64,000 nucleotides of DNA from positions 4,774,001 through 4,838,000 of the forward strand of contig NZ_CP060394.1 of NCBI RefSeq assembly GCF_014274465.1, read 5' to 3'. The notes under the pieces were generated by a model. The model was not told where the DNA came from. It did no database searches and saw nothing but the letters and a program-made list of their open reading frames with translations. Source of the stretch: Alloacidobacterium dinghuense (GTDB lineage: Bacteria > Acidobacteriota > Terriglobia > Terriglobales > Acidobacteriaceae). The translations under genes and the position numbers were made by a program. Shown here in pieces: positions 51,701 to 60,415 of this stretch; positions within the stretch are counted from its first letter, which is position 1, and every line of letters begins with the position of its first letter.

Positions 51701-52183
51701 ATGCAGAAGGAAATCATTGGACACACGACGGCTGCGAGAAAAAGCCATGAGAACACCGAGTGGCTGGATCTGGAGTCGATGGCTCGCGTCGAACTCACCT
51801 CAGAAGACGCGTCTTTCCCGATCGAAAACGTGCTGAGCATGAACCCGGAGCGTAATCAGCTTGGATGGCGCGCCGCCAGTACCGGGCCGCAGACGATTGC
51901 GCTGGTCTTTACCGTGCCGACCCATCTCCGACGGATCTTCGCGCATTTCATCGATCACGAAGCAGAACGGTCGCAGGAGTTTGTGCTTCGCTACTCTTCG
52001 GCAAACGGACCGGGCCGGGAAATTGTGCGCCAGCAATGGAACTTCAGCCCCACGGGGTCATCGCAGGAGATCGAAGATTTCACCGTTGACCTCGCAGCGG
52101 TGACAAAGCTTGAGTTGGTGATTGACCCGGACCGTGGGGGCGGGCAAAACCGCGCCACACTCAACGCACTTCGACTGGCTTAG
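51701..52183 (+). CDS. Discoidin-like (F5/8 type C fold) protein of unknown function
   Basis: A 160-residue protein; ATG at 51701 follows GGAGGTGG. There is no signal peptide. The sequence reads EDASFPIENVLSMNPERNQLGWRAASTGPQTIALVFTVP, then LRRIFAHFIDHEAERSQEFVLRYSS and KLELVIDPDRGGGQNRATLNALRLA, the strand order of a galactose-binding-like jelly roll. It may bind carbohydrate or be a scaffold, which is inference. Its 3' end overlaps the convergent aldolase gene by 23 nt. Confidence 0.72.
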   Translation: MQKEIIGHTTAARKSHENTEWLDLESMARVELTSEDASFPIENVLSMNPERNQLGWRAASTGPQTIALVFTVPTHLRRIFAHFIDHEAERSQEFVLRYSSANGPGREIVRQQWNFSPTGSSQEIEDFTVDLAAVTKLELVIDPDRGGGQNRATLNALRLA

Positions 52184-53051
52184 GCGCAACGGTGTTGAAG
52201 AGCATCAGCCGCGACTTGACTACCTCTTTCACCGAAGTGACGACAGAGGGAAGAATCTTGTAGGGGACGACCTCATCTTGTTTGTCGGAGAGACTCTTTT
52301 CAAGGCTGCTTCTCCAGGCAACCCGCAATTCCGTATTGATGTGGACGATGGTGATGCCGGCAGCGATAGCTCTGCGGAAATCTTCGTCATCGGTGCCCGA
52401 ACCACCGTGCAGCGTTATGGGCACATTTGCAGCTTTCCTGATCGCGGCGATCCGTTCGATATTTAAATGTTGCTTCGTTGCGCCCTGCACCATGCTTCTC
52501 GACATACCGTGCATGCTGCCTACGGCCGGGGCGAGAATGTCGATGCCCGTTTCTTCGACGAATTGCCGCGCTTCTTCGGGAGTGGTGAGCGTTTTGGACA
52601 GGTCAGGCATCGCTTCCTTCACTTCGGAGCCAGTGCCGATGTCGCCGATCTCTCCCTCGACAAGCATGGAGGGATGGATCGTCTTCAGAGCGACGACAGC
52701 TTCGCGAGTTTTCCGCACGTTCTCTTCGAGCGGCAACGCCGAGAGGTCGAAGACAATGGAATCGAAGCCGGCCCTTGCCACTTCTTCCGCACTGGCGAGG
52801 GTATGCGTATGGTCCGCATTCAGGTAGATCGGCAAATCGAACTCGTCGCGGAAGCTCCTGACCAGGTCTGCGGTCTGGCGAACTCCCATAAAAGAGCGCT
52901 CGCCCTCGGACGCTCCAACGAGCACTGGAACCTTCAGTTCCCGCGCCGCTTCGACAACAGCTTTCAACAGGACGAGATCTGAAATATTGAAATGGCCAAC
53001 CGCCGTCCCGTCTTGTTGCGCCTGCTGCAAAACTTCTCGTAGCGTATGCAT
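52161..53051 (-). CDS. Class II fructose-bisphosphate/tagatose-bisphosphate-type aldolase
   Basis: A 296-residue zinc aldolase of the KbaY/GatY/Fba branch. It has VGHFNISDLVLLKAVVEAA at the N terminus, the zinc ligand region NADHTHTLASAEEVARAG, VEGEIGDIG, a His near MHGMS and ITLHGGSGTDDEDF, then VHINTELR. The enzyme splits ketose bisphosphates or related sugars; the exact substrate is not determined. It lies close to an SDR, MFS and isomerase set, so use of an unusual sugar is plausible. The ATG at 53051 is certain by the family N terminus. Confidence 0.88.
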   Translation of the reverse strand: MHTLREVLQQAQQDGTAVGHFNISDLVLLKAVVEAARELKVPVLVGASEGERSFMGVRQTADLVRSFRDEFDLPIYLNADHTHTLASAEEVARAGFDSIVFDLSALPLEENVRKTREAVVALKTIHPSMLVEGEIGDIGTGSEVKEAMPDLSKTLTTPEEARQFVEETGIDILAPAVGSMHGMSRSMVQGATKQHLNIERIAAIRKAANVPITLHGGSGTDDEDFRRAIAAGITIVHINTELRVAWRSSLEKSLSDKQDEVVPYKILPSVVTSVKEVVKSRLMLFNTVAPKPVEVR

Positions 53052-53269
53052 GGAAATACACCTCTCTCGCGTTTTGATTCGCGGGCGGGGATAAAAGTTA
53101 CACTGACAGGCCCGTGCTCTGCAGAATCCATAGTGCTCCGATGACGGCGACGAACAGGTAAATGTATTTTCAAGCTCCTCGGTTGCTGGCCATATCCAGC
53201 TTGACTTTAAAAGGCTGCTGGCAATGCTGCTGGCTTAAGCTTTTGCCGGAGAATTAAAATAAAACAGGA

Positions 53270-54661
53270 ATGGAACCGATACGGATCGAACAGTTTTTCC
53301 TCGGATGTCTTGCGCACGCCTCCTATATGGTCGCATCGGAAGGCGTTGCCGCCGTGATCGACCCACAGCGCGATGTGGACATTTATGTTGACGCGGCGAA
53401 AGAAGCAGGCTGGCAGATCGAGCACATTATCGAAACGCACCTGCATGCCGACTTCGTATCCGGTCACCATGAACTGGCCGAGCGCACGGGGGCGCGCATC
53501 TATCTGGGCGATGGTTCCGGCGCGTCGTTCATGCATACAGCAGTCAAGGATGGCGACTCGATTCAGTTCGGCAATTGCCGGATTGATTTCATGCAGACGC
53601 CAGGCCACACGGTCGAGAGCGCCTGCGCGGTGTTGACCGACCTAGGCGAACCTTCCCGCCCAAAAGCTGTTTTCACCGGCGACACGCTCTTTGTGGGCGA
53701 TGTAGGAAGGCCCGATCTCTCCGGAGATCACACGCCGCAGGAGCTTGCGGCGATGCTGTACCGGAGCTTGCATGAAAAGCTGCTGAAGCTTCCCGACGAT
53801 ACTGAAGTGTTTCCGGCGCATGGAGCGGGCTCACTCTGCGGACGACAGATGAGCTCAGAGCGCTCTTCTACGATCGGCAAGGAGCGACGCACGAACTACG
53901 CGCTCCAGGCGAAAAGCTCCGATGAGTTTGTCAGCCTTCTTACCGAAAGCCTGCCACCGCGGCCCGAGTATTTTGGCTACGACGTGGAGCTGAATCGAAG
54001 AGGAGCTGCCGCGCTCGAACAGCTTCCGCAGCTTACTCCGTTGCGCGCGTCTGAAGTGCTTCGTCTGCAGTCGGAAGGCGCGGTTGTTCTCGATACACGT
54101 CCGGCAATGGACTTCGCGGTCGCGCATGTGCCAGGGTCGATCCATATCGCGCTCTCCGGACAATATGCGTCGTGGGCTGCGCGCATTCTTGGACTGTACA
54201 AGCGCATCATCCTTGTCGGCGAAGACGCGGATCATCTGCGGGAATCTCAGTTGCGCCTGGCCCGCGTTGGCATTGAGAAGGCGGACACCTATCTCGAAGA
54301 CGGCGTCTCGGGATGGGTGAAGAGCGGATACGAACTCGATTACATTCCGCAGGTTTCAGCTACAGAACTGGCTGACTTGCTGGATCAAGATGACGTCAGC
54401 GTTCTGGATGTTCGCGAATCCACCGAAGTGCAGGGCGGAGCGATTGAGAATTCCATTCGCATTCCGCTAGGCCAGCTGCCGGCTCGAACTGACGAACTGG
54501 ATCACGATAAGCTGATGGTGGTTCATTGCAAAGGCGGATATCGCAGCTCCATCGCTACGAGTATCTTGCGGCGCGCCGGCTTCCGCGACGTTGCAAACCT
54601 TACAGGCGGACACGATGCGTGGCTCGTGCGCAACAATGAAATGGCGGGCTCGCAACTCTAG
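53270..54661 (+). CDS. MBL-fold persulfide dioxygenase fused to two rhodanese domains
   Basis: A 463-residue protein. The metallo-beta-lactamase part (1-245) has THLHADFVSGH (His57, His59, Asp61), PGHT (His113), GDTLF (Asp138) and FPAHGAG, the ETHE1/persulfide-dioxygenase style. A rhodanese domain at about 260-355 has no cysteine in its active loop (ILVGEDADHL) and is probably inactive. The second rhodanese (about 365-460) carries VVHCKGGYRSS with the catalytic Cys. The protein probably oxidises glutathione persulfide or a similar persulfide and transfers sulfane sulfur. It is not in an operon; the aldolase gene is divergent upstream. Confidence 0.9.
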   Translation: MEPIRIEQFFLGCLAHASYMVASEGVAAVIDPQRDVDIYVDAAKEAGWQIEHIIETHLHADFVSGHHELAERTGARIYLGDGSGASFMHTAVKDGDSIQFGNCRIDFMQTPGHTVESACAVLTDLGEPSRPKAVFTGDTLFVGDVGRPDLSGDHTPQELAAMLYRSLHEKLLKLPDDTEVFPAHGAGSLCGRQMSSERSSTIGKERRTNYALQAKSSDEFVSLLTESLPPRPEYFGYDVELNRRGAAALEQLPQLTPLRASEVLRLQSEGAVVLDTRPAMDFAVAHVPGSIHIALSGQYASWAARILGLYKRIILVGEDADHLRESQLRLARVGIEKADTYLEDGVSGWVKSGYELDYIPQVSATELADLLDQDDVSVLDVRESTEVQGGAIENSIRIPLGQLPARTDELDHDKLMVVHCKGGYRSSIATSILRRAGFRDVANLTGGHDAWLVRNNEMAGSQL

Positions 54662-54701
54662 TCGCACAATCAGAACCACAGACCCGTCGCAGTTCTCTGG
54701 G

Positions 54702-56843
54702 CTAACGAATTACTTTGATCGAGGCCAGCGCGGTAAGTCCCAACCCTCGTCCGCAATCGGTCGCGTAGGCAACGGTTGCATTGTCCAGCCACGCAGGCGC
54801 GAACGCATTGCAGTCGCCGAATGTGAGCTGGCGTTCGTCATGGCTGGCAACGCTCATTGTCATCAGCTGCCAGCGATTGAAGAGCAACTTGCGAAAGGCT
54901 ATCTGCTGCCCGTCGGGAGAAACGGCAGGGGCTTCCACTTCTTCGCGGTCAGCGATCAGGACAGCCGGCTGGCTGCCGGGAGTGACCTGATAGATATTCG
55001 TTCTGCCATTCACGCGCGCAGAAAAGACGACTTCTCCGGAAGGTGTCAACGCGGCATCGCGAACATCATAAGGTTCGCGCACCAGCTCAGCATCGCTGAG
55101 CAGGGCTGGTGCGCCGGTCCGCGCTGCGAGGTGTGCGATGCGGAGCTGGCCTCGACCTTTTTCTTCGCGGATGTACACCAGTAACGCTCCGTCGGTCGAA
55201 ATTGCGGGAGACTCGGCGTTTTGGATCTGCATCTCAGGCGAATCTCCAAGCGTGATGCGCGAGCCGCCTTTGTCGGCCAGCTCCGGGATCACGCGCGATT
55301 GATTTCTGGTTGTAGCTGATGAGAGCTGATCGGATGCAGTATGCTCCCACGCCATCTGTCCGTTTTGGTCAACAATTTGATATCCGGACCGGCTCATCAC
55401 TGTTGCCACAAAGCCATCGTCCAGGGGATGGACGCCAGTCGCGAGCAGTGGATGGATAGGAAATCGCAATCGCGAACGGATATCTTCTTCGAGGTGAGAA
55501 AAGTGATGCTGATAGCTCGTGAACCCGGCAATCCAGAACACTCCTGAGAGCGCTGTAAGTGGAATGGCATTCAACAGGATGTTTTTGCGGCTTTCCGGTG
55601 TATAAGCCTCGCGCCAAACGCAGATCACGAGGACAATCCAAAGGAGCAATTCGATCCACAAGCGGGAAAAAGCAAGCACCGTCTGGAATGTAAATGCACT
55701 GCTTTTCGGAGGCGGACCCACCACATTGCAGATGATGAAATAGAGCAATACTACGATCCCCAGCCGAAGATATTGTTGCCTCTTGACCAGAACATCCGCG
55801 GCGAGAATGATCGGAAGGATCATTACGACGAAGTGGTAGCTCGAAGGCACGGGCGACAAAATGAGCAGGGCGAGCAGAAAAATGGCCCACTCCAGTTTTT
55901 CCGTATCACGATCGCGCGATGAAGGTCGAATGCTCAGAAACAACGGGAACCACACTGCAACCTGCCACAGCGGATAGAAGATCGAGTAGAGGGCCGGTCG
56001 ATTCCACACGGGTGTCGGATTCAGATCCGGCTCAAGAATAAAAAGCCGATGCAAGAATGCGGCCGCCGACGCAGCCTGAGGGCTGTAAGGGTCGATCACC
56101 TCACCCTGCATGCTGCGAGGAAGAATCTGAGTGATGTAGATGTGCATGAGATGGCTGCCAAAACACAGATAGCTGACGCCGAGCAGCGCTGCCGTTCCAG
56201 CCACCACGGAAAGGGCTTCGCGCCACTGGCGCTTCCACGCGAAGTAGAAGACGAATAGAAGTGGATATACCTTCAAAGCTCCAGCGAGCGCCACGAGTGA
56301 TCCGCAAACGATACCGCGCTCGCGTAGACGAAAAAAATATGCGAGCGACAACAGTATCAGCACCAAGATATGCATTTGCCCAAGAATGAAACTCGACCGC
56401 AACGGAATGACTGCTAGCAGTGTCAGAATCCAGATGCGACGCCGACCGAGCCGGGTCACGCGCTGGAGCGTCTCGGATGTTCCGAACAGGAATAGAAGAC
56501 TCGCAACGATCCAGAACCGCTTGGCGATAAGCGCCGCAAAGCCGGCCAGCGGCAACACAGGCAATGCAGAAAACGGAGTGAGTCCGGCGAAGCCGACCAG
56601 CGACTGGTCAAGTCCCCAGTGGTCTTTGATTCTCTGCAGCCATATCCAATCGTAGATGCGATCGAGGCTGTAGCCTTCGCGTAGGAGACGTGCGACAAGA
56701 TAGTAGTTTGGAAAGTCAGAATGGAGACCGCGCCAGCCCGGCAGCACTCCCCTCGCCAGCAGAAGACATGCAAGAAACGCCAAGCAAAACAATTCGATGC
56801 ACGGCCATAGTTTCGTGTGCAGGCGAGTCGTGGCATCCTTCAT
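54702..56843 (-). CDS. GT87-type membrane glycosyltransferase fused to a TolB/PD40 propeller
   Basis: A 713-residue protein from the ATG at 56843. Residues about 12-440 hold ten or more transmembrane helices with GT87 (DUF2029) features: LHSDFPNYYLVARLLREGYSLDRIYD with acidic residues in the first loop, SFILGQMHILVLILLSLAYFF and GALKVYPLLFVFYFAWKRQW. GT87 enzymes are polyprenyl-phosphate-mannose-dependent mannosyltransferases. Residues about 465-713 are soluble and contain WD40-like/PD40 repeats (ESPAISTDGALLVYIREEKG, EAPAVSPDGQQIAFRKLLFNRW, CNAFAPAWLDNATVAYATDCG), likely a beta-propeller on the periplasmic side. The fusion is unusual. It ends 40 nt from the convergent MBL gene. Confidence 0.82.
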   Translation of the reverse strand: MKDATTRLHTKLWPCIELFCLAFLACLLLARGVLPGWRGLHSDFPNYYLVARLLREGYSLDRIYDWIWLQRIKDHWGLDQSLVGFAGLTPFSALPVLPLAGFAALIAKRFWIVASLLFLFGTSETLQRVTRLGRRRIWILTLLAVIPLRSSFILGQMHILVLILLSLAYFFRLRERGIVCGSLVALAGALKVYPLLFVFYFAWKRQWREALSVVAGTAALLGVSYLCFGSHLMHIYITQILPRSMQGEVIDPYSPQAASAAAFLHRLFILEPDLNPTPVWNRPALYSIFYPLWQVAVWFPLFLSIRPSSRDRDTEKLEWAIFLLALLILSPVPSSYHFVVMILPIILAADVLVKRQQYLRLGIVVLLYFIICNVVGPPPKSSAFTFQTVLAFSRLWIELLLWIVLVICVWREAYTPESRKNILLNAIPLTALSGVFWIAGFTSYQHHFSHLEEDIRSRLRFPIHPLLATGVHPLDDGFVATVMSRSGYQIVDQNGQMAWEHTASDQLSSATTRNQSRVIPELADKGGSRITLGDSPEMQIQNAESPAISTDGALLVYIREEKGRGQLRIAHLAARTGAPALLSDAELVREPYDVRDAALTPSGEVVFSARVNGRTNIYQVTPGSQPAVLIADREEVEAPAVSPDGQQIAFRKLLFNRWQLMTMSVASHDERQLTFGDCNAFAPAWLDNATVAYATDCGRGLGLTALASIKVIR

Positions 56844-56900
56844 AAGCAATTCCGACTCTACAGCAGCGGGCCAACGGGAGCACCTGCTATTCTCACCTTC

Positions 56901-57671
56901 ATGCAGGCACTCCCTTCATTCAAACTTGATGGACAGATAGCGCTGGTCACCGGCGCAGCGCGCGGATTAGGCCGCGCCATTTCTCTCGCGCTCGCCGAAG
57001 CAGGCGCAGACGTAGCGATGGGCTTGCGCGATCTCAAGGCTGATTCCGGCCTTGCGGCGGAGATAGCTGCGCGAGGTCGCCGCGTGCTGCCTCTACAGAT
57101 GGAGATGACCAGCCTTGAGCAGATTACAAGCGCTGTTGACGAGGCGGTAAATCACTTTGGGCGGCTCGACATCCTGGTGAACAACGCTGGTGTCGCGCCG
57201 GATAATCTCGCGGAAAATGTCGTCGAAAAAGATTTCGATTACACCCTGGCAGTCAACCTGAAGGGAACGTTCTTCGCGAGCCAGGCCGCCGGACGCGTGA
57301 TGATCAAGCAGAAGTATGGGCGCATTATCAACATGAGTTCACAGGCTGGATTCGCCGCCCTGCCCACAGAGTCCATTTATTGCATGACAAAGGCAGGCAT
57401 CGCGCACCTGACGAAATGTCTCGCCGTGGAGTGGGGCAAATACAACATCAATGTCAACGCAGTGGCGCCGACGTTCATTTACACAGACGGAACAAAGCCT
57501 GTGCTCTCCGATCCTGACTTCCATGCGGACACTGTAGAGCGCATCGCCGCTCTGCATCGCATCGGTGAGCCGATTGAGGTCGCAGGCGCTGTCGTCTTCC
57601 TTGCCTCGCAGGCCGCATCGCTCATCACCGGCCACACGCTGCTGATTGATGGCGGTTGGACCGCACGTTAA
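56901..57671 (+). CDS. SDR-family oxidoreductase
   Basis: A 256-residue classical SDR from the ATG at 56901. TGAARGLG (17-24), VNNAG (93-97), catalytic Ser146/147, Tyr160 and Lys164 (MSSQAG...YCMTK) are all present, and the sequence ends ITGHTLLIDGGWTAR. It resembles gluconate 5-dehydrogenase-type sugar-acid reductases. Its stop overlaps the MFS start (TAATG), so it is co-translated with a permease; the pair probably handles the same sugar acid. The GT87 gene is divergent upstream. Confidence 0.9.
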   Translation: MQALPSFKLDGQIALVTGAARGLGRAISLALAEAGADVAMGLRDLKADSGLAAEIAARGRRVLPLQMEMTSLEQITSAVDEAVNHFGRLDILVNNAGVAPDNLAENVVEKDFDYTLAVNLKGTFFASQAAGRVMIKQKYGRIINMSSQAGFAALPTESIYCMTKAGIAHLTKCLAVEWGKYNINVNAVAPTFIYTDGTKPVLSDPDFHADTVERIAALHRIGEPIEVAGAVVFLASQAASLITGHTLLIDGGWTAR

Positions 57672-58882
57672 TGCGGGCTGTTCGCGCCACTATCCTCATA
57701 CTGCTAGTACTCGGCGGCATTGTTAATTTCCTCGACCGCAGCGCACTCTCGATTGCCAATACGACGATGCGTGGCGATCTGCATCTTTCCGCAACGGAGA
57801 TCGGTGCGCTGCTCTCGGCTTTTTCGCTTGCTTACGGATTGGCGCAGTTGCCAGCTGGGTGGCTGCTCGACTCTGTTGGCCCAAGAACCGTTCTGAGCAT
57901 CGGCATGCTGCTGTGGTCCGTCGCACAGATGGCGACCGGCATGGTATCGAGCTTCGCTGCACTCATCGCTACACGCGTTGGACTCGGCGTGGGCGAGGCT
58001 CCGTTTCTGCCGGGTGGATTCAAGGTGATCCACGACTGGTATGAGATGCGCTATCGTGGCGTGCCAACCGGCATCCTTAATGGCTCCACTACGGTAGGGC
58101 AGGCGTTCGCGCCACCTCTGCTGACGGTGCTGCTTCTTAGCTATGGCTGGAGAAGCATGTTCATTTCCATTGGATTGATTGGCGTGCTTGTGGGGCTGGC
58201 GTGGTATCCGGTTTATCGCGATCGTAACAGCGAAGATGAAGTATGGAGCGCCCCGAGGAGCGTGCGGACAGGTGGATGGAGGGATCTCTTCCGTCATCGC
58301 ACCGTGTGGGGCATGATGCTGGGCTTCAGCGGCGTGAACTACACGGCATGGCTCTACCTCGCGTGGCTGCCGGGATACCTTGAAGCGGCGCACCACCTGA
58401 GCTTGCGAAAAACTGGCTGGCTTGCAGCCATTCCGTTCCTCATGGGGTCAGCCGGAATGCTCATCAGCGGCTTTGTTGCAGACGCGCTCGTCCGCCGGGG
58501 CTTCGAACCCCTGCGAAGCCGCAAGGTGCTCATTGTTTCCGGAATGATGTGCTCGGCTGTCTGCACCTTCGCGGTCACACATGTGTCAAGCAGCGGCACC
58601 TCTGTCGCGATCATCGGCATGGCGCTTTTCTTTATTCACTTTGCCGGAACATCGGCCTGGGGATTGGTGCAGGTTGCAGCGCCCGCACGTCTGGTAGGTT
58701 CAGTGGGCTCCCTACAGAACTTCTGCAGCTTTCTCTTCGCGTCGGTTGCGCCTCTGTTAACGGGGTGGTTTCTGGATCGCACTCATTCGTTTCAGATTGC
58801 GCTCGTTATCTGCGCTTGCGTTACATTTCTGGGAGCAATGGCTTATCTAACGCTCGTGCAAAAGCCGATTGAAGCAGCCTAA
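57671..58882 (+). CDS. MFS transporter, anion:cation symporter (sugar acid) type
   Basis: A 403-residue permease with 12 predicted segments, split by a central loop near 185-215. The first segment LGGIVNFLDRSALSIANTTM and GVGEAPFLPGGFKVIHDWYE are typical of the ACS family (hexuronate, glucarate and related organic anions). The ATG at 57671 overlaps the SDR stop. It probably imports a sugar acid that the SDR and the isomerase-like protein process. The exact ligand cannot be read. Confidence 0.88.
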   Translation: MRAVRATILILLVLGGIVNFLDRSALSIANTTMRGDLHLSATEIGALLSAFSLAYGLAQLPAGWLLDSVGPRTVLSIGMLLWSVAQMATGMVSSFAALIATRVGLGVGEAPFLPGGFKVIHDWYEMRYRGVPTGILNGSTTVGQAFAPPLLTVLLLSYGWRSMFISIGLIGVLVGLAWYPVYRDRNSEDEVWSAPRSVRTGGWRDLFRHRTVWGMMLGFSGVNYTAWLYLAWLPGYLEAAHHLSLRKTGWLAAIPFLMGSAGMLISGFVADALVRRGFEPLRSRKVLIVSGMMCSAVCTFAVTHVSSSGTSVAIIGMALFFIHFAGTSAWGLVQVAAPARLVGSVGSLQNFCSFLFASVAPLLTGWFLDRTHSFQIALVICACVTFLGAMAYLTLVQKPIEAA

Positions 58883-59217
58883 TCCAGCATGCGAATCAAC
58901 TCCTGCTCTCCATCAAGCAGGTAGAACGCGATAAAGGTCATCGGCTCAGAATCGGATGCATTGCCGAAATTTGCTATGACGACATCGGCAGGCTCATAGA
59001 AGGCCGATCCGGCGGGCAGCGTCTGCGCCTCTTCGCCTTCGATCTGATAGACAGCAGTGCCGGAAACGATGTATCCCAACACGGCACATGGATGCAGATG
59101 CCGCCCACTCTGCTGGCCCGCTTTAAGGCGTATTCCCCGCACATCTGCGGAAGTGACATTTCTGTTTCCAAGCACCGCTGTCAGAAGCTGCTTTCGCTGG
59201 ATTGTCTTTTGTCCCAT
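58879..59217 (-). CDS. Cupin-domain protein
   Basis: A 112-residue cupin from the ATG at 59217 (other in-frame ATGs at 59223 and 59292 would lengthen it; the last would overlap the neighbour's start). The jelly roll shows KAGQQSGRHLHPCAVLGYIVSGTAVYQIEG with the two metal histidines, and PAGSAFYEPADVVIANFGN. A regulatory or isomerase role in sugar use is suggested only by context. It is convergent with the MFS gene (4-nt overlap) and divergent from the isomerase gene. Confidence 0.8.
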   Translation of the reverse strand: MGQKTIQRKQLLTAVLGNRNVTSADVRGIRLKAGQQSGRHLHPCAVLGYIVSGTAVYQIEGEEAQTLPAGSAFYEPADVVIANFGNASDSEPMTFIAFYLLDGEQELIRMLD

Positions 59218-59272
59218 GGGCATTCGATGCCTTGTCTCCGCAAAGTTTCCTCGCCGATATATGCTGGTTGGC

Positions 59273-60232
59273 ATGAAGGTCGGCGTATTCACTCCATTGC
59301 TCTCGCAGCTGCCGCTCGATCAGGTTTTGACGAAGCTCAAAACCCTCGGCATCGATACGGTTGAACTCGGCACAGGCAACTATCCCGGCGACGCACATTG
59401 CAAGCTCTCCATGCTCGATGATGCGTCGGCGCGCGCAACATTCAAGCAGACACTTGCCGATCACGGCGTAACGATCAGCGCGTTGAGTTGCCACGGCAAC
59501 CCTCTGCATCCGAACAAAGACATCGCGCGACAACACAGGGCAACGAGCCGCCAGACCATCCTGCTTGCAGAAAAGCTGGGAGTGCCGGTGACGGTCGATT
59601 TCTCGGGATGCCCCGGCGATTCGCCGGACGCCAAGCAGCCGAATTGGGTGACCTGCCCGTGGCCTCCGGACTATAGCGACCTGCTGAAGTGGCAATGGGA
59701 CGAGGTTGTCACACCGTACTGGACGGAGCATGCGAAGTTTGCTGCCGATCATGGCGTGAAGATCGCCATCGAGATGCATCCAGGATTTGTGGTCTACAAC
59801 CCGGAGACGATGTTGAAGCTGCGATCCATTGCGGGCCCGAGCGTGGGCTGCAATTTCGATCCGAGCCATATGTTCTGGCAGCAGATCGATCCCGTCGCAG
59901 CGATTCGCGTACTCGGCGATGCTGTCTTTCACGTCCACGCCAAGGACACGCAGATCTATGCTGCGAACCTGCCGACTACGGGCGTGCTCGACACAAAGGC
60001 TTACACCGATGAACGCAATCGCGGCTGGATTTTCCGCACATGCGGCTATGGACACGGCGAATCATGGTGGCGCGAATTCGTTTCTACGCTGCGGCTCTTT
60101 GGTTACGACAACGTGCTTTCGATCGAGCATGAAGACAGTCTGCTATCGCCGGAAGAAGGCCTGACGAAAGCAGCGAGTCTCCTGAATTCGATTGTCATTC
60201 GGGAGCAACCCGCTGCGGCGTGGTGGGTCTAA
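59273..60232 (+). CDS. Sugar phosphate isomerase/epimerase-like TIM-barrel protein
   Basis: A 319-residue xylose-isomerase-like TIM barrel. ATG at 59273 gives MKVGVFTPLLSQLPLDQVL; an ATG at 59261 is the alternative. Metal ligands are visible: Glu in IAIEMHPGFV, Asp-x-x-His in NFDPSHMFWQ, HVHAKD and the final Glu in SIEHED. Members isomerise or epimerise free or phosphorylated sugars, and related proteins occur in inositol and keto-sugar pathways. It is part of the sugar-use group here. Confidence 0.87.
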   Translation: MKVGVFTPLLSQLPLDQVLTKLKTLGIDTVELGTGNYPGDAHCKLSMLDDASARATFKQTLADHGVTISALSCHGNPLHPNKDIARQHRATSRQTILLAEKLGVPVTVDFSGCPGDSPDAKQPNWVTCPWPPDYSDLLKWQWDEVVTPYWTEHAKFAADHGVKIAIEMHPGFVVYNPETMLKLRSIAGPSVGCNFDPSHMFWQQIDPVAAIRVLGDAVFHVHAKDTQIYAANLPTTGVLDTKAYTDERNRGWIFRTCGYGHGESWWREFVSTLRLFGYDNVLSIEHEDSLLSPEEGLTKAASLLNSIVIREQPAAAWWV

Positions 60233-60415
60233 GAATCTGCGCCCCGACTGTGCCGAAAACGTGAGGGCTCATTTAACTCTGCGCTTTCGGGTTGCCTGGG
60301 GAAACATTAATTTCGCCTCTAAATGTAGCTATTTCGCTTACATATTCGGCAACGCGACCGCGACAAGTTGCTTCTCATGGAGGGTGCTCCATTAGTTCCC
60401 CGGAGATGCAACACC

